64,000 nucleotides of DNA, from assembly GCF_949628265.1 (NCBI RefSeq), contig NC_088788.1, positions 496,001 through 560,000 of the forward strand. The letters are read 5' to 3'. This stretch comes from Cloeon dipterum. Taxonomy: Eukaryota; Arthropoda; Insecta; Ephemeroptera; Baetidae. Numbering within the stretch: the first letter of the stretch is position 1; every line of letters begins with the position of its first letter. Made by a program: the position numbers and the translations under genes. This document shows positions 11,560 through 24,091 of this stretch, piece after piece. The notes beneath the pieces were generated by a model that saw only the letters and a program-made list of their open reading frames with translations, was not told the origin of the DNA and did not search any database.

Positions 11560-12850
11560 TTTCAACTCGTTTTCTTCCAGAAGGTCGAGGAAAAAGCTTG
11601 AAAAACACGTTTTATCAAATTTCGTCTAGCCGTCAAATCGTTTTAAAGTATTTTAACTCTATCTAATTGTGAGATAATAAATTCTGAGTCGAGAGCTTTC
11701 AAATTAAGTGTTCGGAAACACCTTGATGGGACCAAAATTGCACAAATTTTGAAAGCTCTCGACTTGACCGATTCAACGGAGAGAAAACCTTGCTGGTCGA
11801 ATCAATACAGAGCTCGTCAGGCATCGTTAAAGTGGCTACCCATGAGATTTAATGATATATTGATCACTCTAATCTCTCCTGGACTCGATTTTTATTAGTT
11901 CAGATTAGAATTATGTTTGAAAAATATTATTGTCATCTTTTAAAAATATTTTTCGAATGTCTCATGTACATATTTTTGTATGCTAGAGCTACCCTGACGC
12001 CAGGCTTAGAATTTTAACCTGTTTAAATGGTATTTCCTAACCCCAGGAATGACTCCTAGCAGGCTCCCTGCGTCAAAATGATCCGATTTTGCAATTTTTA
12101 CATTTTACCGGACACAGAAAATGCGGATTTATCAAAATTTGACCTTTTTCTTCTCGAAAAAGTCCTGAAAATTTCTAGGAATATCACAAACACTTGGAAC
12201 AGCATTTTTCCTATATCTAGAGAAAAAATGTAATATGCGTATTTTGGTTATTCCAAAAATTCAAATTGGGAAAAACTCAAAATAAATTTTGGTGAATATG
12301 AAAGTTGGCGGCCATCTAATAAGGCATATTTTAAGACAAAATTTACGGATCTAGCTCCATTAGAACTCGAGATATTCATGATTTTGTCAACTCCAGCGGT
12401 TCTTTTCTACAAATTTAACCAAAAAATCAGAAAAATTTATTTGAAATGGCATAATATGCGATTTTAAATAAATTTCTCCTGGAAGAACTGTTATCTGAAT
12501 GAAATAATTTAATTAAAATGTCAATTTGAATTTTATCAATCCAATTTCCAATTTGCGAGGCGCAGAAGCGACGTAGCCTTCGTCTCGAATTAAGTGTTTG
12601 TTTCTCCAATCAATTATAACAACGCCCGCTTGTTTGCAAATAATTTTGTGCCCTTGAAAATGTCGTCAGCAGGCGCGTTGGAGGCTGGTGTAGGCAGCAC
12701 GTTTTGCCGAGATTCACATACATATTATGCTAGGCTGAACGCAGCGAGAGATAAAATTCAAAGGCGTGGTTTCCAGTTTGTAGCGGTGTGATTCTCGATT
12801 CTCGGTGTCACTAGGTTCTTTGCGGTCGACGCGACAACACGACCATCATC
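11560..12850. other. Intergenic and probable TYMP 5' flank
   Basis: No coding exon seen. A hairpin lies at 11687-11762 (arms GTCGAGAGCTTTCAAA and its complement). Sequence close to 12800 (TCGGTGTCACTAGGTTCTTTG) is the likely TYMP 5' UTR. The open frame ending at 12791 has no supporting similarity and probably reflects promoter-proximal GC content. Confidence 0.4.
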
Positions 12851-15688
12851 ATGCCGCCCAGCATCGTGGACATTATCGCCAAGAAGAGGGACGCTCAGCA
12901 ACTCTCCAAGGAGGAAGTGGAGGCGTTCGTTGCCATGGTCACAGACGGCACCGCGCAGGACTGTCAAATTGGTATTCCCTTCAAAACACGCTCACACACA
13001 TGCTCCGCAGAATATTTTAAATTTATTTCCACGCGGTTCAAGGTTTTCCTTAACACACACGCGCGTTTATTAAATTCTTCTATTAATTTTAATTAAATAT
13101 CGAATAAAATTTGTTGGATGAAAGTCGAAAATTATTTCAGGAGCGATGTTGATGGCCATTTATTTAAACGACATGACTGAAGAAGAAACCACACACTTGA
13201 CCAGAGCTTGCGTGAATTCCGGTACGTATTTTTTACTTGTTTTAGTGAAGAAAATATTTTTTTCAGTATAAAACGTTGCCAAATAGATATTTTAATTTTG
13301 AAAATTAAAAATCATTAGTTTAGCGGTAGCAAAAAATGCCAAACTTGTCGCTTAATTGCGCTGACTGTCGCTGTGGTGCTACTGTCTCGATCTGTTTGGT
13401 CGCCGGTGTTCTTGTGGCGCCAAAACCGCCGAAATAATCCCGGAATTTCTACAGGAATTTCCTTCAAAAGCGTCTACCGACATTGTAAATATTGACAATG
13501 TGTTTGATTTTCTCTTTAATTACTGAACAAGTCATCGGATAAAGCAGAGAAGTATAATTAGCCAACTGAGGAAATGCAGAATATTAAAAATAATTATCAT
13601 GACGCATTGAGCTTACACTGATCACTGACGTCACCAGTAAATCATATCAAAGATGCCAATGAACTGCACTTTATTATAATTATGTGTTCAGCAGCTGTGT
13701 AATTTGTAATTGAGAACATTAATAACTGTCGATGCTTCAGGGGAAGTGTTAGAATGGTGCAAATCGTGGCCCTTGGTCGACAAGCACAGCACCGGCGGCG
13801 TCGGCGACAAGGTTTCCATCCCGATGGCACCCGCCCTGGCCGCCTGCAGACTCAAAGTGCCCATGGTGTCGGGCAGGGGCCTCGACTTCACCGGCGGCAC
13901 CCTCGACAAACTCGAGTCGATCACAGGTACGCCGAGGAACCGAATTTAATTCTTTTAATTTATGGTATAATTTGAAAAAATAAATTAAAACGTTGTTTTA
14001 ATTTTTAAGAAAATCAGCTCGAAGGGAAACTCTTTGTTGTGAAATAAAATAGAATTTTTCAGCGACTTTTATAAAAAATTTTCTGGTTTATTTTCCAGGA
14101 TTATTAATTATCCTCTGTTAAGGTTTCAAAGTTGCTCTGAGCAAGGAAGAAATGGAAGGTGCGCTGATCAAGGCCGGCTGCTTCATCGCAGGGCAAACCG
14201 AGAAACTCGTGCCGGCGGACCGCGAGCTGTACAAACGGCGCGACGTTACGGGAACCGTCGGATCTGATGCTCTCGTTGTCGGTGAGCACAGAAGTTATTG
14301 CAAATAATCAAGTCTCAATTACAAAGTTTGTTATCTCAAGCTTCGATAATTTCGAAGAAAGTGGCGGCTGGAGCCTCGGCTCTCGTCATGGACGTCAAGG
14401 TTGGCCGCGCCGCCGTCTTCAAAAGTGAAGAGCGAGCGGTGCAAGTGTCCAAAAAATTGGTATTTATTTTTAAAATATTTTTATAAAGTGAGTTTTAATT
14501 TTTTTGTAAGATTGGGACTGCAAACAAGCTGGGATTGAAGACAAAAGCAGTTTTGACGGCGATGGACGTTCCTATTGGAAATTCGGTTGGAAACGCACTC
14601 GAAATCGCCGAGTCGATCGAGTGTCTGCGCGGAGGAGGACCAGAAGATTTGCGCACTTTGGTGCTCACACTCAGTAAGGTCGAAGATTGTTATTTAAGTC
14701 GCGCAGAAAGATAGGGAACATCTTTAAGATTGCCTCATAATTTTTAATTGATACTGCAAAACGCTGGAAGATGTTTTTCAAATGGTGGAGACTGTCTCCT
14801 TACTTGAAATCTGATTTTATTTTACTAAAAAAGAGTATCCCTAAAAGGTAGTTGCACAGAGGAATCTAAATCTGTCAAGAAAATTTGAAAAATTGGAATT
14901 TTTTAAATATTGTTTCACTTTAAAACATAGGTGGAGTTCTGCTCCACATGCACGGAGTGGCAGACACAGTGGAGGAAGGGCAGCAACAGGTGGCCAACGC
15001 TTTGTCTTCAGGGAAAGGTCTAGAAAAATTCAAGGAGATGCTCGAGTGCCAAGGCGTGGACTCTGCGGTGGCCAACGAGGTTTGCTTTGGGGACATGTGG
15101 AAAGTGTTGCCAAAGGCGCAATTCACCACTGATTTAACAGTTGACGCAGACGGTGAGTTTTAATTAGAAGCCCCCAACAGATGGCACCACCGTCAAAATA
15201 GCCAAAATCGGCGGGCTAAGAGGGGGGCGTAACCGATGGACTACAATATGGCGGCGCGGACATGGCTCGCCGCTCGTAGGGGGCGTGGTGCGCCGCCATA
15301 TTCTATTCCCTCGGTTACGCCCTCCTCTTCGGCTGTTATAGAAAGAAATAATTTTCAAACCAGAATTTTAATTAAAATCCAAAGCGGCTAAGGGGATTTT
15401 TTTGTCTTTATAGGTTTTGTTGGAGATTTGGACGCATTGGAAATTGCACGCGTTTGTCGGGAGCTGGGCGCCGGCCGGAGCAGAGCGGACCAACAGCTCG
15501 ACCTCTCAGTCGGAGTGACCCTTCTGAAAAGCGTGGGCGACCAAGTAAAACGCGGCGAACACTGGCTTCGAGTGCATCACTCGAAACAAGAGCTGGACCA
15601 AGCGCTGAAAGAGAGGCTGCAAAAGTGCATCAGCACAATTGCGGCCAAGCCGTTGCTCAAGTCGAGAATAATCAAAATCATGGAATGA
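12851..15688 (+). CDS. TYMP: Thymidine phosphorylase
   Basis: Cytosolic pyrimidine-nucleoside phosphorylase: thymidine plus phosphate gives thymine and 2-deoxyribose-1-phosphate. Exons 12851-12971, 13141-13221, 13741-13926, 14123-14281, 14341-14459, 14511-14673, 14931-15152, 15414-15688 give 441 residues, close to the bacterial and animal family length, and every junction is in phase. The start [14 protein letters not shown] fits the family N-terminus. Visible motifs: [14 protein letters not shown] helical domain, [12 protein letters not shown] phosphate-binding loop, and the family signature [16 protein letters not shown] near residue 105. In E. coli and human enzymes the signature reads GLGHTGG; here GH is DF, so the active-site His is absent. 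The gene is convergent with the kinase downstream; stop codons are 295 bp apart. Activity is uncertain because of the substitution. Confidence 0.95.
15168..15350. repeat. R4 MITE-like inverted repeat in TYMP intron 7
   Basis: About 180 bp whose ends contain AGAGGGGGGCGTAACCGATG and the complement CCCTCGGTTACGCCCTCCTC, with GGCGGC-type centre sequences also inverted. The same core occurs at 24770-24910. Confidence 0.65.
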
Positions 15689-15694
15689 TTTTAA

Positions 15695-15776
15695 AATAAA
15701 ATGCCGAGTTTCCATAAAGCGAATTGTATTATTTGGTCCTTCTAGAGCACTACAGAGTAATTTAACGCGTAATAAA
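15695..15776 (+). terminator. TYMP: TYMP poly(A) signals
   Basis: AATAAA at 15695-15700, only 7 bases after the stop, and again at 15771-15776. The second gives a more usual UTR length and lies between the two convergent genes. Confidence 0.45.
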
Positions 15777-15982
15777 TATACAATTGTGATGAAACAGTGT
15801 GTTTGGCTAAAAGAATTAATTGAAATCACTGTACTGCGCACTCGTTTCAGTCTTGGAATGGTTTAAAATTCGCTTGAGATTGTCATAGAGTCTGTGAAAA
15901 AGGCAGGAGCACTTCCCTTCGGTACAGGAGCAAGCGTTAAAATATACAAATTATTTACCAGGTGGCGAGATCAAAGGAAGGA

Positions 15983-18900
15983 CTAGGAGGCATTGGTGGT
16001 GGGCGCGAGATTCTCAAAGCTGGGGCTGTGCAGCAACACGAACGAGTCTTCGCTGACGATCGACTCTCTGCCTGCGACGCCGCCGCTGTCCGAAGCCGAG
16101 CTGTCAGAGTTCTGGAAGCGCTCCATTATGGCCTCCAGCTGCGGCTGCACGTAGCCCAGCAACGGCCGCTGGCTCGGTTCGGCGGACCAGCACTGCTCCA
16201 TCAGTCGCCAACACTGTTCGTCAAAGTGCGGCTGTTTCTCAGGACGCAATCCTAGAAAATTAATTTAAATTGTAAATTAATTTGTATAATACAGTAGAGC
16301 GGCGGAAATTAAGCTCAAGGGACGCAGAATTTCACGGCGAGTCTGATAAACCTTGACCTTGCACTCTACGACCCATAGGAGCCTAGTTATTAATTTTTAA
16401 AGTCGATAAAACGCGATTTGTGAAATTTCAAACTTTTGTTTTTGGGGCCCAGGCGGGGCCCTATGGGCCGGACGGCGTCAAATTGAGTACCAATCGATAC
16501 CCCTTGGTGAGGCGCGTCCGCGCGTGTGCGATTTTCCGAAATCGGATCATTTTTTGAATATTTACAAATTTTTGTCGGCTGATTTCTTGAAAAAGTAAAA
16601 AATTGTTTTAGATTTAATTAAATTCGGCCGTTGGTCCGATCATCGACCACGAACCCTCACCGGACATGTCTTGGAAAGGGCTTTGACCTCCGGTATTCAA
16701 ACAACCTTTTTCAGGGTACCCAGACCTGAGATCCGTTCCGAGGCCGGTTTTTAACACTTTTTCACTAGTTTTTGGGGCCCAGGCGGGGTCCTATGGGCCG
16801 GCCGGCACTGATTCAGGTACCAATTAATGCCCCTTGGTGAGGCGCATCCGCTCGTGTGCTGTTTTATAAAATAGAACCGTTTTTAGAATTTTTACGAATT
16901 TTTTGGTGAATGATTTTTCTAAAAAGTCGAAATTTAAAATTAAAATCACCGTGAAACAAATTTTCCCGGATATGCCACCTGGCCATCTGAGCTAGGTATT
17001 AGATGGGGCTTGTTTTGTGAAAGTTTTATCAAAATCGATCAGTCTGTTAGTTTTATAGGCGAATATTTCAGTTTCTGCGACAATTGCCGGCTCCAGGTCG
17101 CCATATATCTCACGATTTGGGAAAAAATTCTACACACCATGAAATTAAACGACGCGAAATTAACCTGAGAACATTTTAAGACCAAATACGTGCTGATCTG
17201 ATCAAAATCCTAGCACTAGATGGATTGTGAAGATAGACAAACGTGATTTTGGCACTTTTTCCATAAGGAGACATTGGGAAATCCGAAATTAATATTTTTT
17301 TCCAAACGGAGGAAAATTTATGGGTCTTAACAACTTCATCGCATGTGCAGGTCCATTGCCGGTCTGGAAACCAATTTTCAGATTTTTCGCGCCCATAGAA
17401 AAATTAAAATTATTTTTTTTCGTTTTTTGGCTTCGCGACGTGCCAATGCTCTTGTACGAAAATGGTTTTATTTTTATTAAAATTCGGCCATTCATCCGAT
17501 TGTCGACCAGGACCCCTCATCAGATAGGTCTCGGACAGCGCTTTGACCTGGGGTACCCTAACGACCTTTTTCAGGGTACCCCTGCCTGAGATCCGGTTTT
17601 TAATGCTTATTTTCAGTAATTTTTGCGGCATTGCAAATTAATATAAAAAATTACCACTTTGGACGTTTTTCCATAGTTGCTCCTTGTTTCCAATCTGGTC
17701 AAAGGCGAGCGGCATTTTCACTTTTCCAGTGCACAAGTACCAAAACAAGATGCCAAGCGCGTAGACGTCGACCGAGCTGTCATAGTGGCCGGACAACAGT
17801 TCTGGCGCCATGTGAATAGGAGTTCCGACAATGCTGCCAGACATCATGGCCTCAGGAATGCAGAATCCCAAGTCGGTTAGTTTTGCCCGGTTCTCGCCAT
17901 CCAGCTAAAAATATGAAGAAGTAATAAATTAAGACAATACAATTATTTTTTATTACCAAGACGTTTTTCAGCTTGATGTCCCTGTGAACGAGACCCTGAG
18001 CGTGGAGAAAGCGGACTCCTTCGGCCACGTCGACGGCCACTTGCAGCCTCGCCAGCCAGGACATGCCCGACTGCAGGCCGTAGTACAAGTCTTTGCACAT
18101 TCGGTCCATCATGAGCAGCACGGCAGGAGAGCAGCCGCCTCCATAGCCACAGTCGATCACAGAGCCTCGCACCCGCACAATCCGCCTGTGCTCCGGCAGC
18201 GTTCTAAAATAATACAATCAATATATTTAGATTAAAATATAAATTGGAATTAATTATACACACCTAGTATAGTAAAACTCCATGGCCAGGTCGTTCCAAT
18301 GCTTGTCATCAGGCGGCACGACAGATTTTACGGCGCACGAGGAAAATCCTCCCCACGGATCGCAGGTGAAAACCACCCCGTACTGTCCTCGCCCGATTTC
18401 TCGACCCAGCCGCGGCATTCCTGATGTACAAAATAATTAAAAAATAATTTTAAATTAGATTTAAACGTACCGTATCTGACGAGATCGCTCATCGACGTGG
18501 TTTCCAGCAAGAGTCGGGCGAGTTGCGGCGCGTGTTGCTTTCTGATTGCCACTCGCTGCTCCTCCGTTCGCTCCAACTTGCCGCAAATTCTATTTTCTAG
18601 AGAGCTCAAAGCTTTTTGGAAAGCCTCGTGTGAAGTCCGGATTTTAAACCGAAACTGCAAATGGATGGATTGGTCATGCTACTGGTGAGCACTCAAAACG
18701 GGACGCTGCACCTGTGAGCAAATTCCTCGCGCCAGTTTGGAAGCACTGAGTTGGTCCAGGATGTCAGCAGCCACTTTTCTCCGCCAGCCGGAGTCGATGG
18801 TCGGAGGCGAGGTCCACGGAACGGGAAATCCTTTCATTAAATTCCTGAACCACTCAAACATGGAAGTGAACGGCGACGAAGGGCAGGCGGATATTTCCAC

Positions 18901-21148
18901 AGAGTACGCAGCACTCAGACTCTGACGGTCGGAAATTTAATTTAAAATCAAATTCATCGAAATTTCATGATTAGAAACCTGTCTCAAGGCATCGGTGGCT
19001 CTAATATGGCCCTCCTCTGTGTCCAGGCAGTGCTTTTCCAGACCTTCTAAGCACCTTTGCAGGGTCCCAACGTATGAGTCTTGTAAGCAGCACACAGTGC
19101 TCGCCAACTGGGAGGCCACGGCGCTGCTCAGCTTGCTCAAAACCATCTGTTGCACCTCCTAGAAGAGAGAAATAAATTAAAGTCAGGCTTCGGTATTAAC
19201 TTGTAAATTAATATTTTTTATTTGAACGAGAAAAAGGCTCATCAGGGCCATCAAGACGAGTTAAAATCGGTTATGACGGGAACAATTATTTTGAATTTTT
19301 GCCGAAGAAATATACCTTCAACTCATAGAAAACACATTGCGAGACCTGAGTAATTGAGTTTGACAGTTATTTTTAGTTAAAAACAAAAGAATTACTTTGG
19401 TAGCAGCTTCGACTGCGAGCAAGCCTTCGCTGTTTCCAGCCACATTGATGGAGGTTTCACACTCTGAAGCCTTATCCAAAAGCGTTTCGCGCAATTCCTG
19501 GAGCGTGCGTTCGATGAGGTCTGTAATCTCCTCCTGCTTGTCGCTGGCCACGCGCATCAGGCTCTGGTGCAACTCAGACTCCTTTTCCTGCACGTACTGC
19601 AGCCTCTTGGGCGTGATTTGCAGCTCGCGCGCCATGTCGAAGGCGGAGAGGATGAAACTGCGAATGCAGGTCGACTGTACCTGTGAATAAATTAATTTAA
19701 TGTGTTATTGTTCGCTTGGCACGCATCCCAATATTGAGCCTTGCCTCGGTCAAATGCAAACAAGCTGATACAAGGTGATTTTGCAAGCAGCTCTTGACGA
19801 ACGCGTTGAATCCGCTTTGATCGTTCACCAAGGAAACCGGGCCAAATTCTGAAATTGTGTAAAATAAAATTTAATTTTCAATGTGGTTTGACAGACAATG
19901 ATTGAAAGAGGGAGGATCAGGGGTTCCGAAGCGGTTTTCCAGATTTTCCTGCATATTTTAGAAAAGGAGGGCCTCATTTCCCAATTTAGCATTGCGCAAA
20001 AAATGCTTTTCCCCACATTTCTCCAATTTTTAATTCAAAATTAAAAACAATAGAAATTTATATTCTCGCTAAAAATTACCTGAGTGGTGTTATTTTTAGT
20101 TTTCGAAAAAAAACACCCCTGAAATATCCACACAGGTTCACACGTCATGGAGCACATTTTTTAAAATTCCAAAATCCCAAGGCAATTTCAAAATTTAAAA
20201 TCAACAGTAGTGACCTTTGTCCTCGACCTAGGACATCAAATTAGTTTCCAGTTCAATCGGGCTTGGCGAGAGGAATCCAAAGCACTCCTCACTTTCCAAA
20301 TTGCACCGATTTTGTCCTCCGATCCGTGAAATTTTTCCGTCTTTTTTCCCCGGACCGGAAAACTAAAAATAATTTCTCCTTCAAACCTATGCTTTTGAGC
20401 TGCTGGTCGATGCGGTCCATGGTGTCCTTCTGCATGCAGACCAGACAAAGCGGCAACTCTGGCCAGTCGGACTTGAGCTGGACCAGGTCGGAGAGAGCCT
20501 CGGGACTTAATTCTTCCGAGTTGACGCCGTAGAGAGTTATTGGCAGCACTGAGTCCATTTGAACGTTGCTCCACTTGGAAGACACGAGAACCTGCAGGCC
20601 GTCCTTCAACAGAGAGTGGCTCAACTGCACTTCCTTAATCTCAACCTCGTCCCTAGTCGCCTACAAAATAATTTTTTTAAATAATTAACTCTGAACTGTT
20701 TAATTACTGAATTACCATTTTGGTCAGCAAATCAATTGGGGGATAGACCGAGTTGGAGTTGACGATGCGCAGGAAGACGTCTTTACTCTCCAACTCGATC
20801 CTGTCCGAGCCGAAAATGGACTTGAGCACGTCGAAGCAGTCGGGGCCGACGGCGATGATGGCTGTGAACTTGCGCAAAACATCGTCGACGCGTTGGATTT
20901 TCTCTAAGAGGTCGGCTTTTTCTGTCCAAACAACGACTCAAAATTAATCAGGTTCGGGCGAATGAAGGGGACGCAAACAAACCTCCCGGCAAAATGCTGG
21001 GGGCGGCGATGTCTTCCAAAAGCTGTCTCGTCTCTCGCAAAATTCTCCGCAAGTCGTAGTTGTTGCGCAAATATCTTTTGAAGCAGCTCAACACCTTGTT
21101 CGACATGGTACAGCCCGATTTCAACGGCAGCTCATAATCTGGAAACAT
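15983..21148 (-). CDS. DSTYK: Dual serine/threonine and tyrosine protein kinase (dusty kinase)
   Basis: Cytoplasmic RIP-like kinase. Exons from 5': 20983-21106 (ATG at 21106, or in frame at 21148), 20716-20921, 20387-20660, 19745-19848, 19396-19680, 18979-19158, 18712-18921, 18471-18654, 18264-18420, 17957-18203, 17655-17904, 15983-16251; 829 residues from the inner Met, versus about 930 in vertebrates, with a shorter region after exon 3. The N-terminal helical region includes [19 protein letters not shown], strongly like vertebrate DSTYK. The kinase domain starts near residue 525: GRGQYGVV glycine loop, CAVKSV lysine, HRDIKLKN catalytic loop, TDLGF in place of DFG (as in the family) and MAPELL. 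The C-terminal tail is Ser-rich. One intron (19681-19744) has a GC donor. The inner start is preferred because it matches the family N-terminus. Confidence 0.94.
16300..17625 (-). repeat. Two reverse R1 copies, second a long variant
   Basis: Lies in the last DSTYK intron. 16305-16760 is a complete reverse copy ending GGTACCCAGACCTGAGATCC. 16768-17620 is a second, longer copy starting at TTTTTGGGGCCCAGGCGGGG and carrying about 500 extra bases (16900-17440) before the common ATTCGGCC to ACCTGAGATCC end. The extra segment is shared with the copy at 57180-57990 (GCGCCCATAGAAAAATTAAA). Confidence 0.75.
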
Positions 21149-24091
21149 GTTACACTCAATTATGTGAGCACACTTGAGATGGACAAACATTGAGAACTGG
21201 CGCAAAAGTAAACAATTAATAATGGAGTTTGGAGATAGTGACCTTGCCTTGAGAGCGGTTTTTACAATTTTATTTCACTCACAACGGCTAAATGTCACGG
21301 GAAACGGAATTTTTAGAAATTGCCTTACCGCAGTTGTAGGTCGAACCTGTCGATTTTACAACAAAGTGCACAGGTTCTCGAGCAATTCCTTCGAAATTGC
21401 AAATATTTTTGCAACTTCGTAAGTACTGCATCAGCAGTGAGTAGAAAGACCAGCGAATCATATGTTGAGATTATTTAGAACAAAGTTTCAGTACCAACAT
21501 TGACACGCACTACGCCCTTTTGATCGCTTTCTCATACGGACATGTTCCCAGGTTAATTTTATTTTAAATTGGAGGTTGAGCAACAAATTCTTGATAGATT
21601 TCCAATCAAAAAATAGGCTTTAATTTTCATTATTGGTAGTAGAAGTTAGGGAATGGTGGTCTGTTAGGTTGGCAACATTTCTCTGACGTCACTGTGGTGC
21701 ACGAACGCCGCGAACGGTTGCAGTAAGGAGAAGAGTGAGGTTCTTGGTTCATGGCTCATAAAAAAATGTGGAAATATAATCTGTGCGCTAAAATAGCTCG
21801 ACGGTGGTTTTGATGAGACTTTTTTCAGCAAAATAACGCATCTGCGGTTACCACCATTTGAATAAAATCAAGTTTTCGAGCTTTACAGGCCTAACAATAA
21901 TAAAATGAGTGAATTTTTCGAAGACGAATTTCCTAAATTGTGATTTTAAAATAAGGAGACAATTTTATTTAGCACGCAAAAAAATTGAAATAGGAACCTG
22001 GGAATTACTAGATCATTTTTTCATCAATTTTAGGTAGCATTTCAAGGAAATAATTTTTCTTTGAATTAAAATAGCTCTTTTAGTGTTGAAATTTCTGACA
22101 CCGACGCCTATCCTGACGCTATATCCAATCAAATGCACTACGGAACAAATCCTGCTCTAATATAGAGTGTGGTGTCGAAAATCATGACGAAACCAAAATC
22201 AAAATAAAAGTGTCTCTGTGTAAATGCCCATTTTAAAATGTGTTTTTATCTTATTGGACCTCAAGGCGCCGCAGAATAGTTTAGATCGCGGCCTATCGTA
22301 AATTTTCCGTCCCATTAGAACAGACACGATCAGTTGAGAAAAAGGTAAATAAAACAATTCTACTTATTTTTGGTGTTGCGGCTGCAAAAAATGGCAAAGA
22401 ATTCGTAAAATTCACTTACTTCTAGCACTCACGATTCACAGTGTAATTGGCCTTGATTAATATAAATCGTAATAAACAAAAGAAAAATGTGTTTTTAAGT
22501 ATAGAAGTGATTCAGAAAGAGACAATAATGTTTAAAAAATTAAGTAATAACAGAGAAAGCGTTTTTAAATAAAGGAAAATAATTAAAAATTACAGATTAA
22601 TTTAAGTTGTCATCAATACAAAAATTGAGAAACTCTGAAATTAAAAATATTTTTAAACTGTTGTTTCCCATATTTCCCAGAAATTTTTAATACCAGACGT
22701 TCATCAAGGGAAACGTATTTTTTATTAATTTAAAATAGTTTCAGGGTGACCACTAAATTAAATCATGAGATTAATTAATTTACAGACGATTTTAACAGCC
22801 TATCAATAATCAAAGCTCACATTTTCCAAATTTAAAATGATCAAAAAGGTAAATCCGAGTAAATAAAACGAGCAATAATTTGGGTTTGATTTTTTCAATG
22901 GTTTAACAGCATGATGGCATACATAAATGATTAATGATCAATCAAATAATTGATAAATATAGACGGTAGCATATTAATTAATTAATTAACATTACTGACA
23001 AGGCTTCTTCATCGTAATTCACGTCGTGGCGGTGAGTAGAAATTAATTTCCTCGCTGCTTGAATTAATTAAATAAGTCATGCCATATCGCTTAAGAAGGT
23101 AATATGAGTTGCGTAAGTGTTGAATGCACTCGTGAAAATCACCCCACCTCGAGAAAAGGTAAATAATCTTAAGAGAATATCTACACAACCAGAAAACAAA
23201 ATCGCGCCTGTGTCGAAATACAAAACATCGATCGATTGCATTTCTTATGCACTCTATATAATGGATTTTTTTCTTTTCTTTTGTTTTATTCCTTGACCAA
23301 GCATGTGTGTGTGATAACTGTACCTTTTTACTTTATTTCGATATAATTACTCTTGGATACCGACATATTAATGATCAAATCGTCCAGCATGAGGGCGTAA
23401 TATAATTTACATCTATGCGCAGCGAAAAGCGTCACATTCACTCGTCAACAAAAGACCGTTTACCATTATTTATAGTCTTCATCACAAACAAAAATTTCGA
23501 CAAATTAACCGCTAGAAAAGAATCGGCGCAGTGGCTTTTGTACAAAATAAAAAAAGGAAGGGATCGAGACACTGCGAAGGTGCTAAGTACACTGGGGGTT
23601 CCAATTTTTAAGACACAATAAATTCAAAAATCAAAATTAAATTTGTCCTAAATCGGCTGGGAAAGAGGCAAAATAAAATATGTATAATATTTTTACACAT
23701 TCTCTCGCTATGCTGGTTTCGATTTGGAGGTCTAGTATATGCATTTTTCTAATTATGTAGCTTGCAAATTATTTATTGGGCCAGCCGCTCAAGTTTTCAA
23801 GTTTTAAACTCTGCACGCACAATCGGGTAATAATAATAATTATAAATTTATTTATCTACGCTCGGGTGATATCATTGACGGAGGAGGAAACTCATTCTCA
23901 CCTGCAGACACAATCAACATTGTTAACAATGCAGTCTAGAAACGAATTATTTTTTTCTTTTCTTAAAGAGAACAAAACAGACCGGTTCACAGCAATGTTT
24001 CAGCAGAAGAGTGCTAGTTAGTTATAGTGTTTGAATTAGTTATATATCATCGTGTATGTCGAAATTACTCTCGTTATTGTCTTTTACAGGG
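21149..24091. other. Intergenic region, no gene seen
   Basis: AT-rich, with stops in all frames. The open frames at 21174-21422 and 23415-24021 have no recognisable motif or splice context. A GC-richer patch with TGACGTCACTG at 21690 and the stretch at 22100-22160 could be promoter-proximal for DSTYK. Candidate minus-strand AATAAA for the TAZ gene is at 23847-23852. Confidence 0.4.
23847..23852 (-). terminator. Candidate poly(A) signal of the TIM/TAZ gene
   Basis: TTTATT on the plus strand, AATAAA on the minus strand, 240 bp after the stop at 24092. Confidence 0.35.

Noticed and set aside
12594-12791. Upstream open frame as an extra TYMP exon
   Set aside because: No splice-consistent link to the exon at 12851, which already starts with a Met matching the family N-terminus.
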